Shown: positions 57,712 through 64,000 of the stretch, piece after piece
How the letters are laid out: every line of letters begins with the position of its first letter
Position numbering within the stretch: the first letter of the stretch is position 1
DNA from: Amycolatopsis dendrobii
GTDB lineage: Bacteria; Actinomycetota; Actinomycetes; Mycobacteriales; Pseudonocardiaceae
Reading direction: 5' to 3'
Length of the DNA: 64,000 nt
NCBI RefSeq assembly: GCF_014145675.1
Contig: NZ_JACGZW010000006.1
Span: forward strand, 310,001 to 374,000
Translations under genes and position numbers: made by a program
Notes under the pieces: generated by a model
The model's database searches: none
Told to the model about the DNA's origin: nothing
Seen by the model: only the letters and a program-made list of their open reading frames with translations

Positions 57712-58626
57712 CTAGTGTTCGAAGACCATCGCGGAAAACGTCGAGCCGAGGCCGACCGAAACCATCAGGTAGCGCTCGCCCGGGTTCAGCAGGCCGAGCC
57801 GGGACGCGGTGTGGTAGTTGAGAAACGGGTCCGCGCAGAAGCAATGGCCGGTGCGCGGGACGTTGCCGAGGAAGATCCGTTTCCGCGGCACGTCCATCGC
57901 CTCCGCCGCGCGGATCCACGAAACCTTGTTGACGTTGTGCGGAAGGACGAGCGCGAGATCGCTCGCCGCGCACCCGGCGGCTTCGAGCGCGGCGCGGGTG
58001 ACGTCGCCCAGCGCGTCCGGATAAATCTGCCGGAAGACCTTGTTCTGCTCTTCGTTCGTGATGACCTCGCCGCCCGGGCCGCCGAGCGTCGTCGTCGCGT
58101 AGCCGAGCAGCCGATCCCGTTGCCCGCCAGGGGCGACCAGCACCGCAGCGGTCCCCTCGCCCATCACCGCGACGTCCGGGATGATCTGCGCGGCCGGGGT
58201 GAACGCCTTCTCCCCTGCGAGAATCAACGCCAGCGCGTCCGGGTCGCCGTCCTGTTCGAGCAGCGCGCCGGCGAGGTCGAGGGCCAGCAGCCCGGACGCG
58301 CACGCGTGATCAGCAACCGTGAAAGCCAGTGCGTTCCGGAGTCCCAGCCGCTGCTGCACCTCGGCCAGCGGATCGAACGGAAACGGCGAGGCCGCGGGCA
58401 CCGTTTTCGGCCGCAGCACATAGCGGACGCGTTCCTCGACTCCGGCGAACCCGTCGAGCTTCGCGACCGCGCCGAGCAGCATCTCGGCCTCGGACTCGGG
58501 CGACCGGCAAACCTCGGACAACCCGTAGATGCGATGCAGCCTGCGCAACTGGGCGTCGGTGAGGCCGAGCGCGTCCTGCAGCGTCGCGATCGGCACCGCG
58601 GCGGGCAGGTAACTGGACACAGACAT
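57712..58626 (-). CDS. 3-Oxoacyl-ACP synthase III (KAS III)
   Basis: A 304-residue KAS III; ATG 58626 (MSVSSYLPAAVPIATLQDAL) has GGGGTGA about 8 nt upstream. The triad is intact: Cys in DHACASGLLALDLAGALL, His in LVLPHNVNKVSW and Asn in FLGNVPRTGHCF; VSVGLGSTFSAMVFEH ends the protein. KAS III starts chains by condensing an acyl-CoA with malonyl-ACP or transfers acyl groups. First gene of a four-gene operon (KAS III, decarboxylase, KAS-like, response regulator), with a SARP-like repeat at its promoter. It may provide an unusual starter unit. Confidence 0.88.
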   Translation of the reverse strand: MSVSSYLPAAVPIATLQDALGLTDAQLRRLHRIYGLSEVCRSPESEAEMLLGAVAKLDGFAGVEERVRYVLRPKTVPAASPFPFDPLAEVQQRLGLRNALAFTVADHACASGLLALDLAGALLEQDGDPDALALILAGEKAFTPAAQIIPDVAVMGEGTAAVLVAPGGQRDRLLGYATTTLGGPGGEVITNEEQNKVFRQIYPDALGDVTRAALEAAGCAASDLALVLPHNVNKVSWIRAAEAMDVPRKRIFLGNVPRTGHCFCADPFLNYHTASRLGLLNPGERYLMVSVGLGSTFSAMVFEH

Positions 58627-58644
58627 CAGGCACGTCACCCCGAC

Positions 58645-58687
58645 AGCGTCCCAACCGGCACTGACGTGACGCTGACGCGCGGCTTTC
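58645..58687 (-). promoter_or_regulatory. Probable SARP-type promoter of the KAS III operon
   Basis: On the minus strand GTCAG (58676-58672) and GTCAG (58665-58661) lie 11 bp apart; a weak third copy, GAAAG (58687-58683), is 11 bp further upstream. The 7-mer GTCAGTG is followed by 8 bp and GACGCT (58650-58645), a weak -10-like box. The layout matches the two stronger copies at 25285-25327 and 50002-50044. Confidence 0.55.
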
Positions 58688-58699
58688 AGCCCGCTTCGC

Positions 58700-59059
58700 T
58701 CAGCACAGCACGACAGCGGTGAGCACATGCACTGCGCCCACCACGGAACTTCCCGCGATCATGCCCCGTTCCCGCCGGGTCACCCCGATTGCGACGTCGC
58801 CTGCCTGCGCGACCGCGGCCGCGATCAGGACCACCGCGCAGACTGGTCCAGACCAGATCAGCGGCACGACCGCGGCCGCACAGCCCAGCGGCACGGCTCT
58901 GACCGCGTACATCCATCCGTAGAACTTCTCGCCGTCCGTCGGCACCTCGCTGTGGCTCAACGCCGCCGGTCGCACTGCCGCCACCACCGCGAAAACAACG
59001 CTGACCGCCGCGAGCACGGCATTGGCCACCGCCAAGACGATCATCATTACCTCACTCAT
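58700..59059 (-). CDS. Small four-helix membrane protein
   Basis: A 119-residue hydrophobic protein with about four membrane helices: MMIVLAVANAVLAAVSVVFAVVAAV, VRAVPLGCAAAVVPLIW, VCAVVLIAAAVAQAGDVAIGV and SSVVGAVHVLTAVVLC, with a short external HSEVPTDGEKFYGWMYA segment. I do not recognise a function; small integral membrane proteins of this layout are common beside MarR genes. It is divergent from the MarR gene and shares its palindrome, so it is probably that regulator's target. Confidence 0.7.
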   Translation of the reverse strand: MSEVMMIVLAVANAVLAAVSVVFAVVAAVRPAALSHSEVPTDGEKFYGWMYAVRAVPLGCAAAVVPLIWSGPVCAVVLIAAAVAQAGDVAIGVTRRERGMIAGSSVVGAVHVLTAVVLC

Positions 59060-59069
59060 AAACTATTTA

Positions 59070-59083
59070 CAGTTTGAACTGTT
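59070..59083. promoter_or_regulatory. Palindrome between MarR gene and membrane-protein gene
   Basis: ACAGTT-TG-AACTGT is a perfect inverted repeat in the 45-bp gap between the starts at 59059 and 59105, which is unusually A/T-rich. Position and form fit a MarR dimer operator overlapping both promoters. Confidence 0.7.
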
Positions 59084-59104
59084 CACGGATGATAGAGTAC
59101 CGGC

Positions 59105-59563
59105 GTGGCGACCGACAGCTCTTTGCCCGAGACCTCGGCCTTCCGGCTCATGGTGCTCGGCACCGACCTGGCCAACGACTTCGCCGAGCACCTGCGCGAA
59201 AGCGGGCTGACGCCCAAGCATCTCGGGACGCTCGCCATGGTCGACCAGGGCTTCGCCCGGACCCAGGACGACATCGCCCGGCTCATGCGGGTGAGCCCCA
59301 GCCTGGTCGTCCGGCTGGCCGACCAGCTGGAGCAGCGCGACCTCATCGAGCGGCAGCGGGACCCGGCCAACCGGCGCAAGCACATCCTCACCGTCACCGA
59401 GGCGGGGAAATCCCTGCTGGCCGAGACGGGTTCGCGCGCGGCGGCCGTCGACGCCGAACTGGCCGCTCGGCTCGGCGCTCGGCTCGGCGGCCAGCTGGAC
59501 GAGGCGCTCGCGCGGCTGATGGAAGGGCTCATGACGGACCGGCAGCGCCCCGGGCCGCGGTGA
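59105..59563 (+). CDS. MarR-family regulator
   Basis: A 152-residue winged-helix regulator starting at GTG 59105. SGLTPKHLGTLAMVDQGFARTQDDIARLMRVSPSLVVRLADQLEQRDLIERQRDPANRRKHILTVTEAGK shows the helix-turn-helix and the DPxNRRxHxLxxTxxG wing diagnostic of MarR. Divergent from the small membrane protein with a palindrome between. No cysteine-based redox sensing is evident; the ligand is unknown. Confidence 0.93.
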   Translation: MATDSSLPETSAFRLMVLGTDLANDFAEHLRESGLTPKHLGTLAMVDQGFARTQDDIARLMRVSPSLVVRLADQLEQRDLIERQRDPANRRKHILTVTEAGKSLLAETGSRAAAVDAELAARLGARLGGQLDEALARLMEGLMTDRQRPGPR

Positions 59564-59600
59564 TCAGCGGAATTCCGCTCTCCCGGCTACCGTCGCAAGC

Positions 59601-60497
59601 ATGCGCGTACTGGTCGCCGGGGCCTCGGGGTTCGTCGGCAAACGGTTGTGCCCGGCGCTGAAAGACGCCGGGCACGACGTGCTCGCCATGACCCGCCGTC
59701 CCGAGCAGTACCGCGGCGCCGGGGAGCCGGTCTACGGCGATGTCGCCGACATCGGTTCCTTGCGGGACGCGCTCAAGAACGTCGAAGCCGCCTACTACCT
59801 GGTGCATTCCCTGGACAGCACCGATTTCCAGAAGCGCGACGCCAACGCGGCCCGCGCGTTCGCCCGCGCCGCGGCGGAAGCGGGAGTGCGCCGGATCGTC
59901 TACCTCGGCGGTCTGGGCGACGACGCCGACTCGCTGTCCGCGCATCTGGCCAGCCGGCGCGAGGTCGAACGGCTGCTCGCGGAGACCGGGGTGCCGGTGA
60001 CCGTGCTGCGCGCGGGGATCGTCATCGGGCACGGCGGGACGTCGTGGGAGCTGACCCGCCAGCTCGTCGAACGCCTGCCCGCGATGATCACCCCGCGCTG
60101 GGTCAGCACGCGCACGCAGCCGATCGCGCTCGCCGACGTCGTCCGCTACCTGGCCGGCGTGCTGGAGCATCCCGAGACCGAGGGCCGGACGTTCGACATC
60201 GGCGGCCCCGAAGTGCTGACCTACCGGGACATGCTCCAGCGTGTCGCGGTGATCGAGGGCAGGATGCTGGCGATCGTGCCGGTCCCGCTGCTCACGCCCC
60301 GGCTGTCGTCCTACTGGCTTTCGCTGGTCACCGACATCGACGCCACGACCGGCCGCGCGCTGATCGACTCGATGGGCAACGAGGTCGTCGTCCGCGACGA
60401 CGCGATCCGCCGCATCGTCGAATTCGAGCCGACGAGCTACAACGACGCCGTGCTGCAAGCACTGGGCGAACGAGCGCGGCAACGGCGGACCAGGTGA
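59601..60497 (+). CDS. NAD(P)H-binding (atypical SDR/NmrA-like) protein
   Basis: A 298-residue Rossmann protein. MRVLVAGASGFVGKRLCPAL is the GxxGxxG nucleotide motif, VYGDVADIGSLRDALKNVEAAYYLVHSLD and VRRIVYLGGLGDD continue the fold, and DIGGPEVLTYRDMLQRVAVIEGR is the extended C-terminal part of the quinone-reductase/NmrA-like atypical SDR group, which often lacks the catalytic Tyr-Lys pair; I see no clear YxxxK. It overlaps by GTGA with the CPBP protease gene. Function unknown. Confidence 0.85.
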   Translation: MRVLVAGASGFVGKRLCPALKDAGHDVLAMTRRPEQYRGAGEPVYGDVADIGSLRDALKNVEAAYYLVHSLDSTDFQKRDANAARAFARAAAEAGVRRIVYLGGLGDDADSLSAHLASRREVERLLAETGVPVTVLRAGIVIGHGGTSWELTRQLVERLPAMITPRWVSTRTQPIALADVVRYLAGVLEHPETEGRTFDIGGPEVLTYRDMLQRVAVIEGRMLAIVPVPLLTPRLSSYWLSLVTDIDATTGRALIDSMGNEVVVRDDAIRRIVEFEPTSYNDAVLQALGERARQRRTR

Positions 60498-61102
60498 AGG
60501 CGTTCCTGACGGCGGTGACCGCGGCGGGTTCCGGGCTGCTCGGCGCGTCCTTGGCGAGCAAGCCGGGGTCGCGCCGGTTTCACGCGCTGACCGCGTCGGT
60601 CGCGGCGACCTGGTTCGCCGGAGCGCGCGCGGCCGGGCCGGTGCCACGGGGTCGCACCGGCGTCGTGCAGCCGGTATTGGCGGGCGCGGGCGCGTTCGGG
60701 GTGTTTTACGGCTGCGCGCTGGTCGCTCGCCGGATTCCGTTGCTGCGCCGGGCAATCACCGGCGTGCTCGGCCACGCCCATCACGGTTCGACGCCGACGG
60801 TCGTGACAACCGCGCTCGTAACCGGCGCCGCCGAAGAGGTTTTCTTCCGCGGCGCGCTTTACGACGCGTTCGGGGCGCGAGAATCGACCGCGCTGTACGT
60901 GCTCTCGACGACGGCAACGCGGAATCCGGCATTGGTGCTGGCGTCAGCGACCATGGGAACGCTCTTCACGCTGCAGCGCCGTCGGGGCGGCGGCGTGCAA
61001 GCACCATTGCTGACGCACGTGACCTGGTCCGCGTTGATGATCGGCTTCCTGCCCCGGCTTTTCCCGCCTCAGGATTCCAGCACGGGCGCAGCAGGTCCGT
61101 AG
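60494..61102 (+). CDS. CPBP-family intramembrane protease
   Basis: A 202-residue membrane protein starting at a GTG overlapping the previous stop. The CPBP/Abi diagnostic motif AEEVFFRGALYDAFG (EExxxR) is followed by VLASATMGTLFTL and LTHVTWSALMIGFL, giving the second His-containing motif. About five helices. The C-terminal end overlaps the opposite-strand monooxygenase gene by 34 bp. CPBP proteins are CAAX-protease-like enzymes; the target is unknown. Confidence 0.87.
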   Translation: MKAFLTAVTAAGSGLLGASLASKPGSRRFHALTASVAATWFAGARAAGPVPRGRTGVVQPVLAGAGAFGVFYGCALVARRIPLLRRAITGVLGHAHHGSTPTVVTTALVTGAAEEVFFRGALYDAFGARESTALYVLSTTATRNPALVLASATMGTLFTLQRRRGGGVQAPLLTHVTWSALMIGFLPRLFPPQDSSTGAAGP

Positions 61103-62256
61103 GCGTTGGCCCGGGCGGCGCGGGCGCGGGCGCCCGGGATGCCGGTGAGCAGGCGCAGCAACCGATACGGAGGAGCGGCCGGACGACCGCGCTCCCTCGC
61201 GCGAGCGGCCCGTTGTTCCAGCCGGACCTGCTGTGCCTGCACCTGCCGGATCGCGGGTTCGCGTTCGGCTTGAATCCGCGCGAGGGCGGCGTCGGACAAA
61301 TCCCGCACGAGGTGATTGGCCGCGGTGACGGCGTCCTGGACCGCCATGAGGATTCCGTTGCCGCCGACCGGCGAGATCACGTGCGCGGCGTCGCCGATGA
61401 GCAGCAGACCCGGCCGCCACCAGCGCTCCACCCGGGAGATGTCGACCGACAGCAGGGTCGTCTGGCCGAAATCGGTCAGCAACTCGGCCCGGTCGGCCAG
61501 CCACGGCACCTGCTCGGCGAGGAATGTCCGGATCGGGCCGACGCCCTGTTCGCGGGCTTCGGCGTAGCCGCCCTTGGGCAGGCTGTATCCCACCTGCCAG
61601 CCGCTGGTCCCGGCGAGCAGGCCGACGTAGTGGTGCCGTCCGAAGAAGAGGTCGACGTCGGCGTCCGGCGGGTCATCGGGACGGTGCGGCAGCCGGAACC
61701 ACAGCAGGTCGGTGGTCGCGCCGAGGGAGCGGGCGGGAGCGTCCGCCAGGCGGCGGATCCGGGAAAAACGGCCGTCCGCGCCGACCACGAGCGCGGCGGG
61801 CTGGTCGTGGGTTCCGGTGTCGTCGCGGTAGCGGACACCGGTGATCCGGCCGTCGTCGTCGCGGTTCAGGTCGACGACTTTGGCTCCGGTGCGCACGCTC
61901 GCGCTCGGCAGGGCGGCGGTTTCGGCGGCGAGGAAGCCAAGGAAGTGCGCCTGCGGCATCAGGGCGACGTAGTTGTACGGCGAGGAGAGCTTGCCGTAGT
62001 CGGCGGTGGTGATCGACCCGGCCGGAGTGTGGAAGCGGAAGAACCGCGCTTTGTGGTGCGGAAGGGCGAGCAGCCGGTCGGCCAGGCCGAGGCGGTCGAG
62101 CAGTTCGAGGGTGTAGGGGTGCAGCGAATCGCCGCGGAAGTCGCGGTCGAAGTCCTGGTGCGCCTCCAGCAGCGTGACCGGGATTCCGGCGCGGCCGAGC
62201 AGGTAGGCGAGCATCATCCCGCCGGGCCCGCCGCCCACGACGACCACGTCCGTCAT
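61069..62256 (-). CDS. FAD-dependent aromatic-hydroxylase-type monooxygenase
   Basis: A 395-residue flavoprotein monooxygenase. Motifs: VVVVGGGPGGMMLAYLLGRAGIPVTLLEA (FAD), ALVVGADGRFSRIRRLA (DG motif) and RPGLLLIGDAAHVISPVGGNGILMAVQDAVTAANHLV (GD motif binding FAD ribityl). ATG 62256 overlaps the stop of the upstream reductase-like gene. The reaction is presumably hydroxylation of an aromatic or cyclic substrate; the gene pair lies outside the biosynthetic cluster with its own MarR, so a detoxification role is as likely as biosynthesis. Confidence 0.9.
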   Translation of the reverse strand: MTDVVVVGGGPGGMMLAYLLGRAGIPVTLLEAHQDFDRDFRGDSLHPYTLELLDRLGLADRLLALPHHKARFFRFHTPAGSITTADYGKLSSPYNYVALMPQAHFLGFLAAETAALPSASVRTGAKVVDLNRDDDGRITGVRYRDDTGTHDQPAALVVGADGRFSRIRRLADAPARSLGATTDLLWFRLPHRPDDPPDADVDLFFGRHHYVGLLAGTSGWQVGYSLPKGGYAEAREQGVGPIRTFLAEQVPWLADRAELLTDFGQTTLLSVDISRVERWWRPGLLLIGDAAHVISPVGGNGILMAVQDAVTAANHLVRDLSDAALARIQAEREPAIRQVQAQQVRLEQRAARARERGRPAAPPYRLLRLLTGIPGARARAARANAYGPAAPVLES

Positions 62257-62708
62257 TTCGCCCCCGGTTCGAGCCGGAACACCGCGAGCGAATCCAGCCG
62301 CGCCGCGATTTCGGCCGCGGACGCGGCGGGACCGACGGGGAACGCGGCGAGCGCCCATGGCGCCCGCACCGCGTTCAGGTAAGCCGAGATCACCGACACC
62401 GCGTCGGCGCCGTCGACCGGCTGTGCGCAAACGTTTTCGTCGACCCCGCCCGCCCGAACGCGGCACTGCGGAGTCGCGACGAGGTTGCGCACCCAGTCGC
62501 GGTTCGCATCCGGCGAAACCAGGTAGCGGGTGCCGCCGAGCAGGAGCACCCCGAGCGGCGTCTGCCGGGCCTCGCCGCTGCGGCGTCCGGTCGTTTCGAG
62601 CACGCGAAGCCCGTAACCGCCCTCCGGGACCGGATCCGGCTCGGCGGCGAGCAGCTTCCGCGCCATCCCGGCGTTGACCTGGGCCAATTCGCTAGATTTT
62701 CTAGCCAT
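62253..62708 (-). CDS. Deazaflavin (F420)-dependent nitroreductase-like protein
   Basis: A 151-residue split-barrel protein of the Ddn/deazaflavin-dependent group. LRVLETTGRRSGEARQTPLGVLLLGGTRYLVSPDANRDWVRNLVATPQCRVRAGG is the family core, with the TTGRRSG loop binding F420 phosphate. The ATG at 62708 lies beside and partly within an inverted repeat (62691-62705), so the second to sixth codons double as half of a regulatory palindrome; an internal ATG at codon 15 is the alternative start. Coupled to the monooxygenase. Confidence 0.88.
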   Translation of the reverse strand: MARKSSELAQVNAGMARKLLAAEPDPVPEGGYGLRVLETTGRRSGEARQTPLGVLLLGGTRYLVSPDANRDWVRNLVATPQCRVRAGGVDENVCAQPVDGADAVSVISAYLNAVRAPWALAAFPVGPAASAAEIAARLDSLAVFRLEPGAK

Positions 62709-62742
62709 ATGCCCTAGTGTAGCCCACGACTAGAATTTCTAG
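62691..62742. promoter_or_regulatory. Two palindromes at the MarR/reductase divergent promoter
   Basis: GCTAGA-TTT-TCTAGC (62691-62705) and CTAGAA-T-TTCTAG (62730-62742) are perfect inverted repeats sharing the half-site CTAGA, 39 bp apart start to start. They lie in the gap between the Ddn-like gene and the MarR gene. The first overlaps the coding start of the former. Expected binding sites for the MarR at 62756. Confidence 0.75.
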
Positions 62743-62755
62743 CTAATATTCGGCC

Positions 62756-63202
62756 GTGGCGGACAAGGAGGCGGCGCGGGAGATCTCCCTGGCGGTGCGG
62801 CGGCTGTTGCAGGCTGGCCGGGGCATGCAGGCGGCGCTGGCGCGCAAGCTGTCGCTTCGGGTCACCGACGTGCAGGCCCTCGACCAGGTCGTCTCCAGTC
62901 CGGAGCCGCTCGGGCCCGGCGAACTGGGCAACCGGCTCGGCATCACCTCGGCGTCCGCGACCGTGCTGGTCGACCGGCTCGCCGCCGCCGGGCACCTGGC
63001 CCGCCACGCCGATCCGGCCGACCGGCGCCGGGTTCACCTCGAAGCCACCGGCCACGCCCGCGAGGACGTCCGGAACGCGCTGGGTCCGCTGCTCGGCGAA
63101 ATCGAAACCATCACCGACCGGCTCGAGCCCGAACACGTCCCGGTCGTCCTGTCCTTCCTCGACGACGTCGCGGCGGCGATGCGCAACTACGACGGACGCT
63201 GA
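62756..63202 (+). CDS. MarR-family regulator
   Basis: A 148-residue regulator from GTG 62756. LSLRVTDVQALDQVVSSPEPLGPGELGNRLGITSASATVLVDRLAAAGHLARHADPADRRRVHLEATGHAR contains the HTH and the DPxDRRRxHLxxTxxG wing. It is divergent from the Ddn-like/monooxygenase operon with two palindromes between, so it likely represses that pair. Its end overlaps the opposite-strand membrane-protein gene by 16 bp. Confidence 0.93.
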   Translation: MADKEAAREISLAVRRLLQAGRGMQAALARKLSLRVTDVQALDQVVSSPEPLGPGELGNRLGITSASATVLVDRLAAAGHLARHADPADRRRVHLEATGHAREDVRNALGPLLGEIETITDRLEPEHVPVVLSFLDDVAAAMRNYDGR

Positions 63203-63810
63203 ACCGCCTGCTCGCCCCGCCGCCGGGTCAGCAGCGTCCACCCGATCAACCCCGCGAACGCGACGACCATCAACGCCTGCGAACAAGCCGCCGCCGTGTC
63301 GAACGGCAGCGTGTAGACGCCCACGATGCGAAGCACGGAATCGGCGGTCAACCCGACGCCCCACACCAACGAGACCTGATACCACCGCCGCCGCAATGTC
63401 GCGTCGCCCGCGGCGGCCTCGAATTCGCGCTGCTGCTCGCCGCCGGCCTGCTGCGCGAAGCGTCGTGCCGCGTAGTACGCGAGCGGCCGGTTGAGCACGC
63501 AGCTGCCGATCAGAGCCACGCCCGCGCAGAAGGTGGTCACCGATTCCTTCGCCAACAGCATTCGCGGGTCGCCGGTGAGGAAGCTCAGCCCGAGGCCGAG
63601 GCCGAAAAGCAGCATGAGGAATGACGAAAAGAGGTCGAGCCGCCGCTGCGCCACCGCGACCCAGACCGTCCGCACTCCGGCGACGATCGTGCCGATCAGC
63701 AGCGACACGTACGCGCTCGCACCGAGCAGGTTGGCGGCGAAGTAGGCGACGACGGACAGGCCGACGTCCAGGAACAGCGTGGTGATCATCGTGCGGGCGT
63801 GCGTGGTCAT
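63187..63810 (-). CDS. VC0807-like membrane protein
   Basis: A 207-residue protein with about six membrane helices in two sets: LFLDVGLSVVAYFAANLLGASAYVSLLIGTIVAGV, LFSSFLMLLFGLGLGLSFLTGD, VTTFCAGVALIGSCVLN, then after a charged loop (RRFAQQAGGEQQREFEAAAGDATLRRRW) VSLVWGVGLTADSVLRIVGVYTLPF and ALMVVAFAGLIGWTLL. This arrangement is that of the VC0807 family of unknown function. The protein may be a transporter or a sensor subunit. Confidence 0.78.
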   Translation of the reverse strand: MTTHARTMITTLFLDVGLSVVAYFAANLLGASAYVSLLIGTIVAGVRTVWVAVAQRRLDLFSSFLMLLFGLGLGLSFLTGDPRMLLAKESVTTFCAGVALIGSCVLNRPLAYYAARRFAQQAGGEQQREFEAAAGDATLRRRWYQVSLVWGVGLTADSVLRIVGVYTLPFDTAAACSQALMVVAFAGLIGWTLLTRRRGEQAVQRPS

Positions 63811-63893
63811 GCCGTACTCCCCGATTTGGCTTGGTTGCTGGGATTCGCACGGAAAACGCTACGGTCGCCGCCCGCCGCCGTCTTGCGGCCGAG

Positions 63894-63956
63894 GGCGTAT
63901 CCCGGGTGGAGAAATCCAGGGCCGGGTGGAGGGATTTCTCCACCCGCGGATACGCC
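63894..63956. promoter_or_regulatory. Long inverted repeat upstream of the VC0807-like gene
   Basis: A left arm of 24 nt (63894-63917, starting GGCGTATCC and ending GAAATCC) and a right arm of 25 nt (63932-63956, starting GGATTTC and ending GATACGCC) are inverted copies with one extra base, separated by 14 bp. CGGGTGGAG is also repeated directly at 63903 and 63923. It lies 84 bp upstream of the gene start at 63810. It could be a strong operator, a hairpin or the terminator of a gene just outside the window. Confidence 0.55.
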
Positions 63957-64000
63957 GCGCACCTCACGACTCCGCCGCCGTTCCGCCGTAGTTTTCTCGG

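Noticed and set aside
59648..60493. Long fusion frame joining the NAD(P)-binding region to the CPBP protease
   Set aside because: That part is out of frame with the true NAD(P)-binding gene; the protease starts at GTG 60494 overlapping its stop.

Overview
The window is high-GC DNA from an actinomycete, most likely a Pseudonocardiaceae member such as Amycolatopsis. Coding is dense with strong GC bias at third codon positions, and GTG/TTG starts and 1-14 nt stop/start overlaps are common. It carries an iniBAC-type envelope-stress locus, F420-type oxidoreductases, a SARP regulator, an MbtH protein and a modular NRPS. The genus is inference; no rRNA or marker gene is present.

Left flank (1-16.8 kb): a polar amino-acid ABC importer with an edge-truncated PLP enzyme; a PPOX-fold oxidoreductase; about 540 bp of degenerate 13-nt tandem repeat; then an ini-like locus. 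That locus has IniB-, dynamin- and GTPase-type genes on the minus strand, divergent from an Hsp70-like gene translationally coupled to a P-loop/LuxR regulator resembling mycobacterial IniR. Next come a molybdopterin oxidoreductase with its flavin reductase, a pentapeptide-repeat protein and a possible LmeA-like protein.

Middle (17-24.4 kb): a cNMP-binding histidine kinase coupled to a response regulator/thioredoxin-reductase fusion, a beta-helix protein, a tRNA-Ala(GGC) with terminator, and a gene-poor stretch of about 1.5 kb.

Biosynthetic cluster (about 24.4-58.7 kb): a SARP activator precedes a rightward operon (ACP, KS-alpha, KS-beta/CLF-like, ketoreductase, ATP-grasp ligase, SbnB, SbnA, compact MMPL transporter). 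This meets, nearly end to end, a leftward operon of about 16.4 kb (FAD desaturase-like enzyme, second ACP, split acyl-CoA-dehydrogenase pair, second SbnA, NRPS with C-A-T-C-A-T-C-A*-T-TE, ABC permease, MbtH, ABC ATPase). Further right are a MacB-like ABC exporter, a histidine kinase, a response regulator, a KS-like protein, an SbnH/BtrK-like PLP decarboxylase and a KAS III. SbnA plus SbnB predicts L-2,3-diaminopropionate (Dap) supply. Two near-identical A domains with the same predicted pocket suggest two identical residues. The third A domain has lost its ATP-binding motifs. A C domain in the first position plus dedicated KS/ACP genes suggests an N-acylated, Dap-containing lipopeptide. I do not recognise the product.

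The most useful regulatory finding is a shared promoter layout: 5-mer direct repeats (GTCAG/GTCAC) at 11-bp spacing, placed so that a 7-mer plus 8 bp leads to a -10-like box. It sits before the ACP/KS operon, the FAD/NRPS operon and the KAS III operon. This is the known architecture of SARP binding sites and ties the three transcription units together.

Right flank (58.7-64 kb): a small membrane protein and MarR regulator sharing a palindrome, an NAD(P)-binding protein coupled to a CPBP protease, a flavin monooxygenase coupled to a deazaflavin-type reductase with a second MarR and two palindromes, a VC0807-like membrane protein, and a long inverted repeat near the edge.
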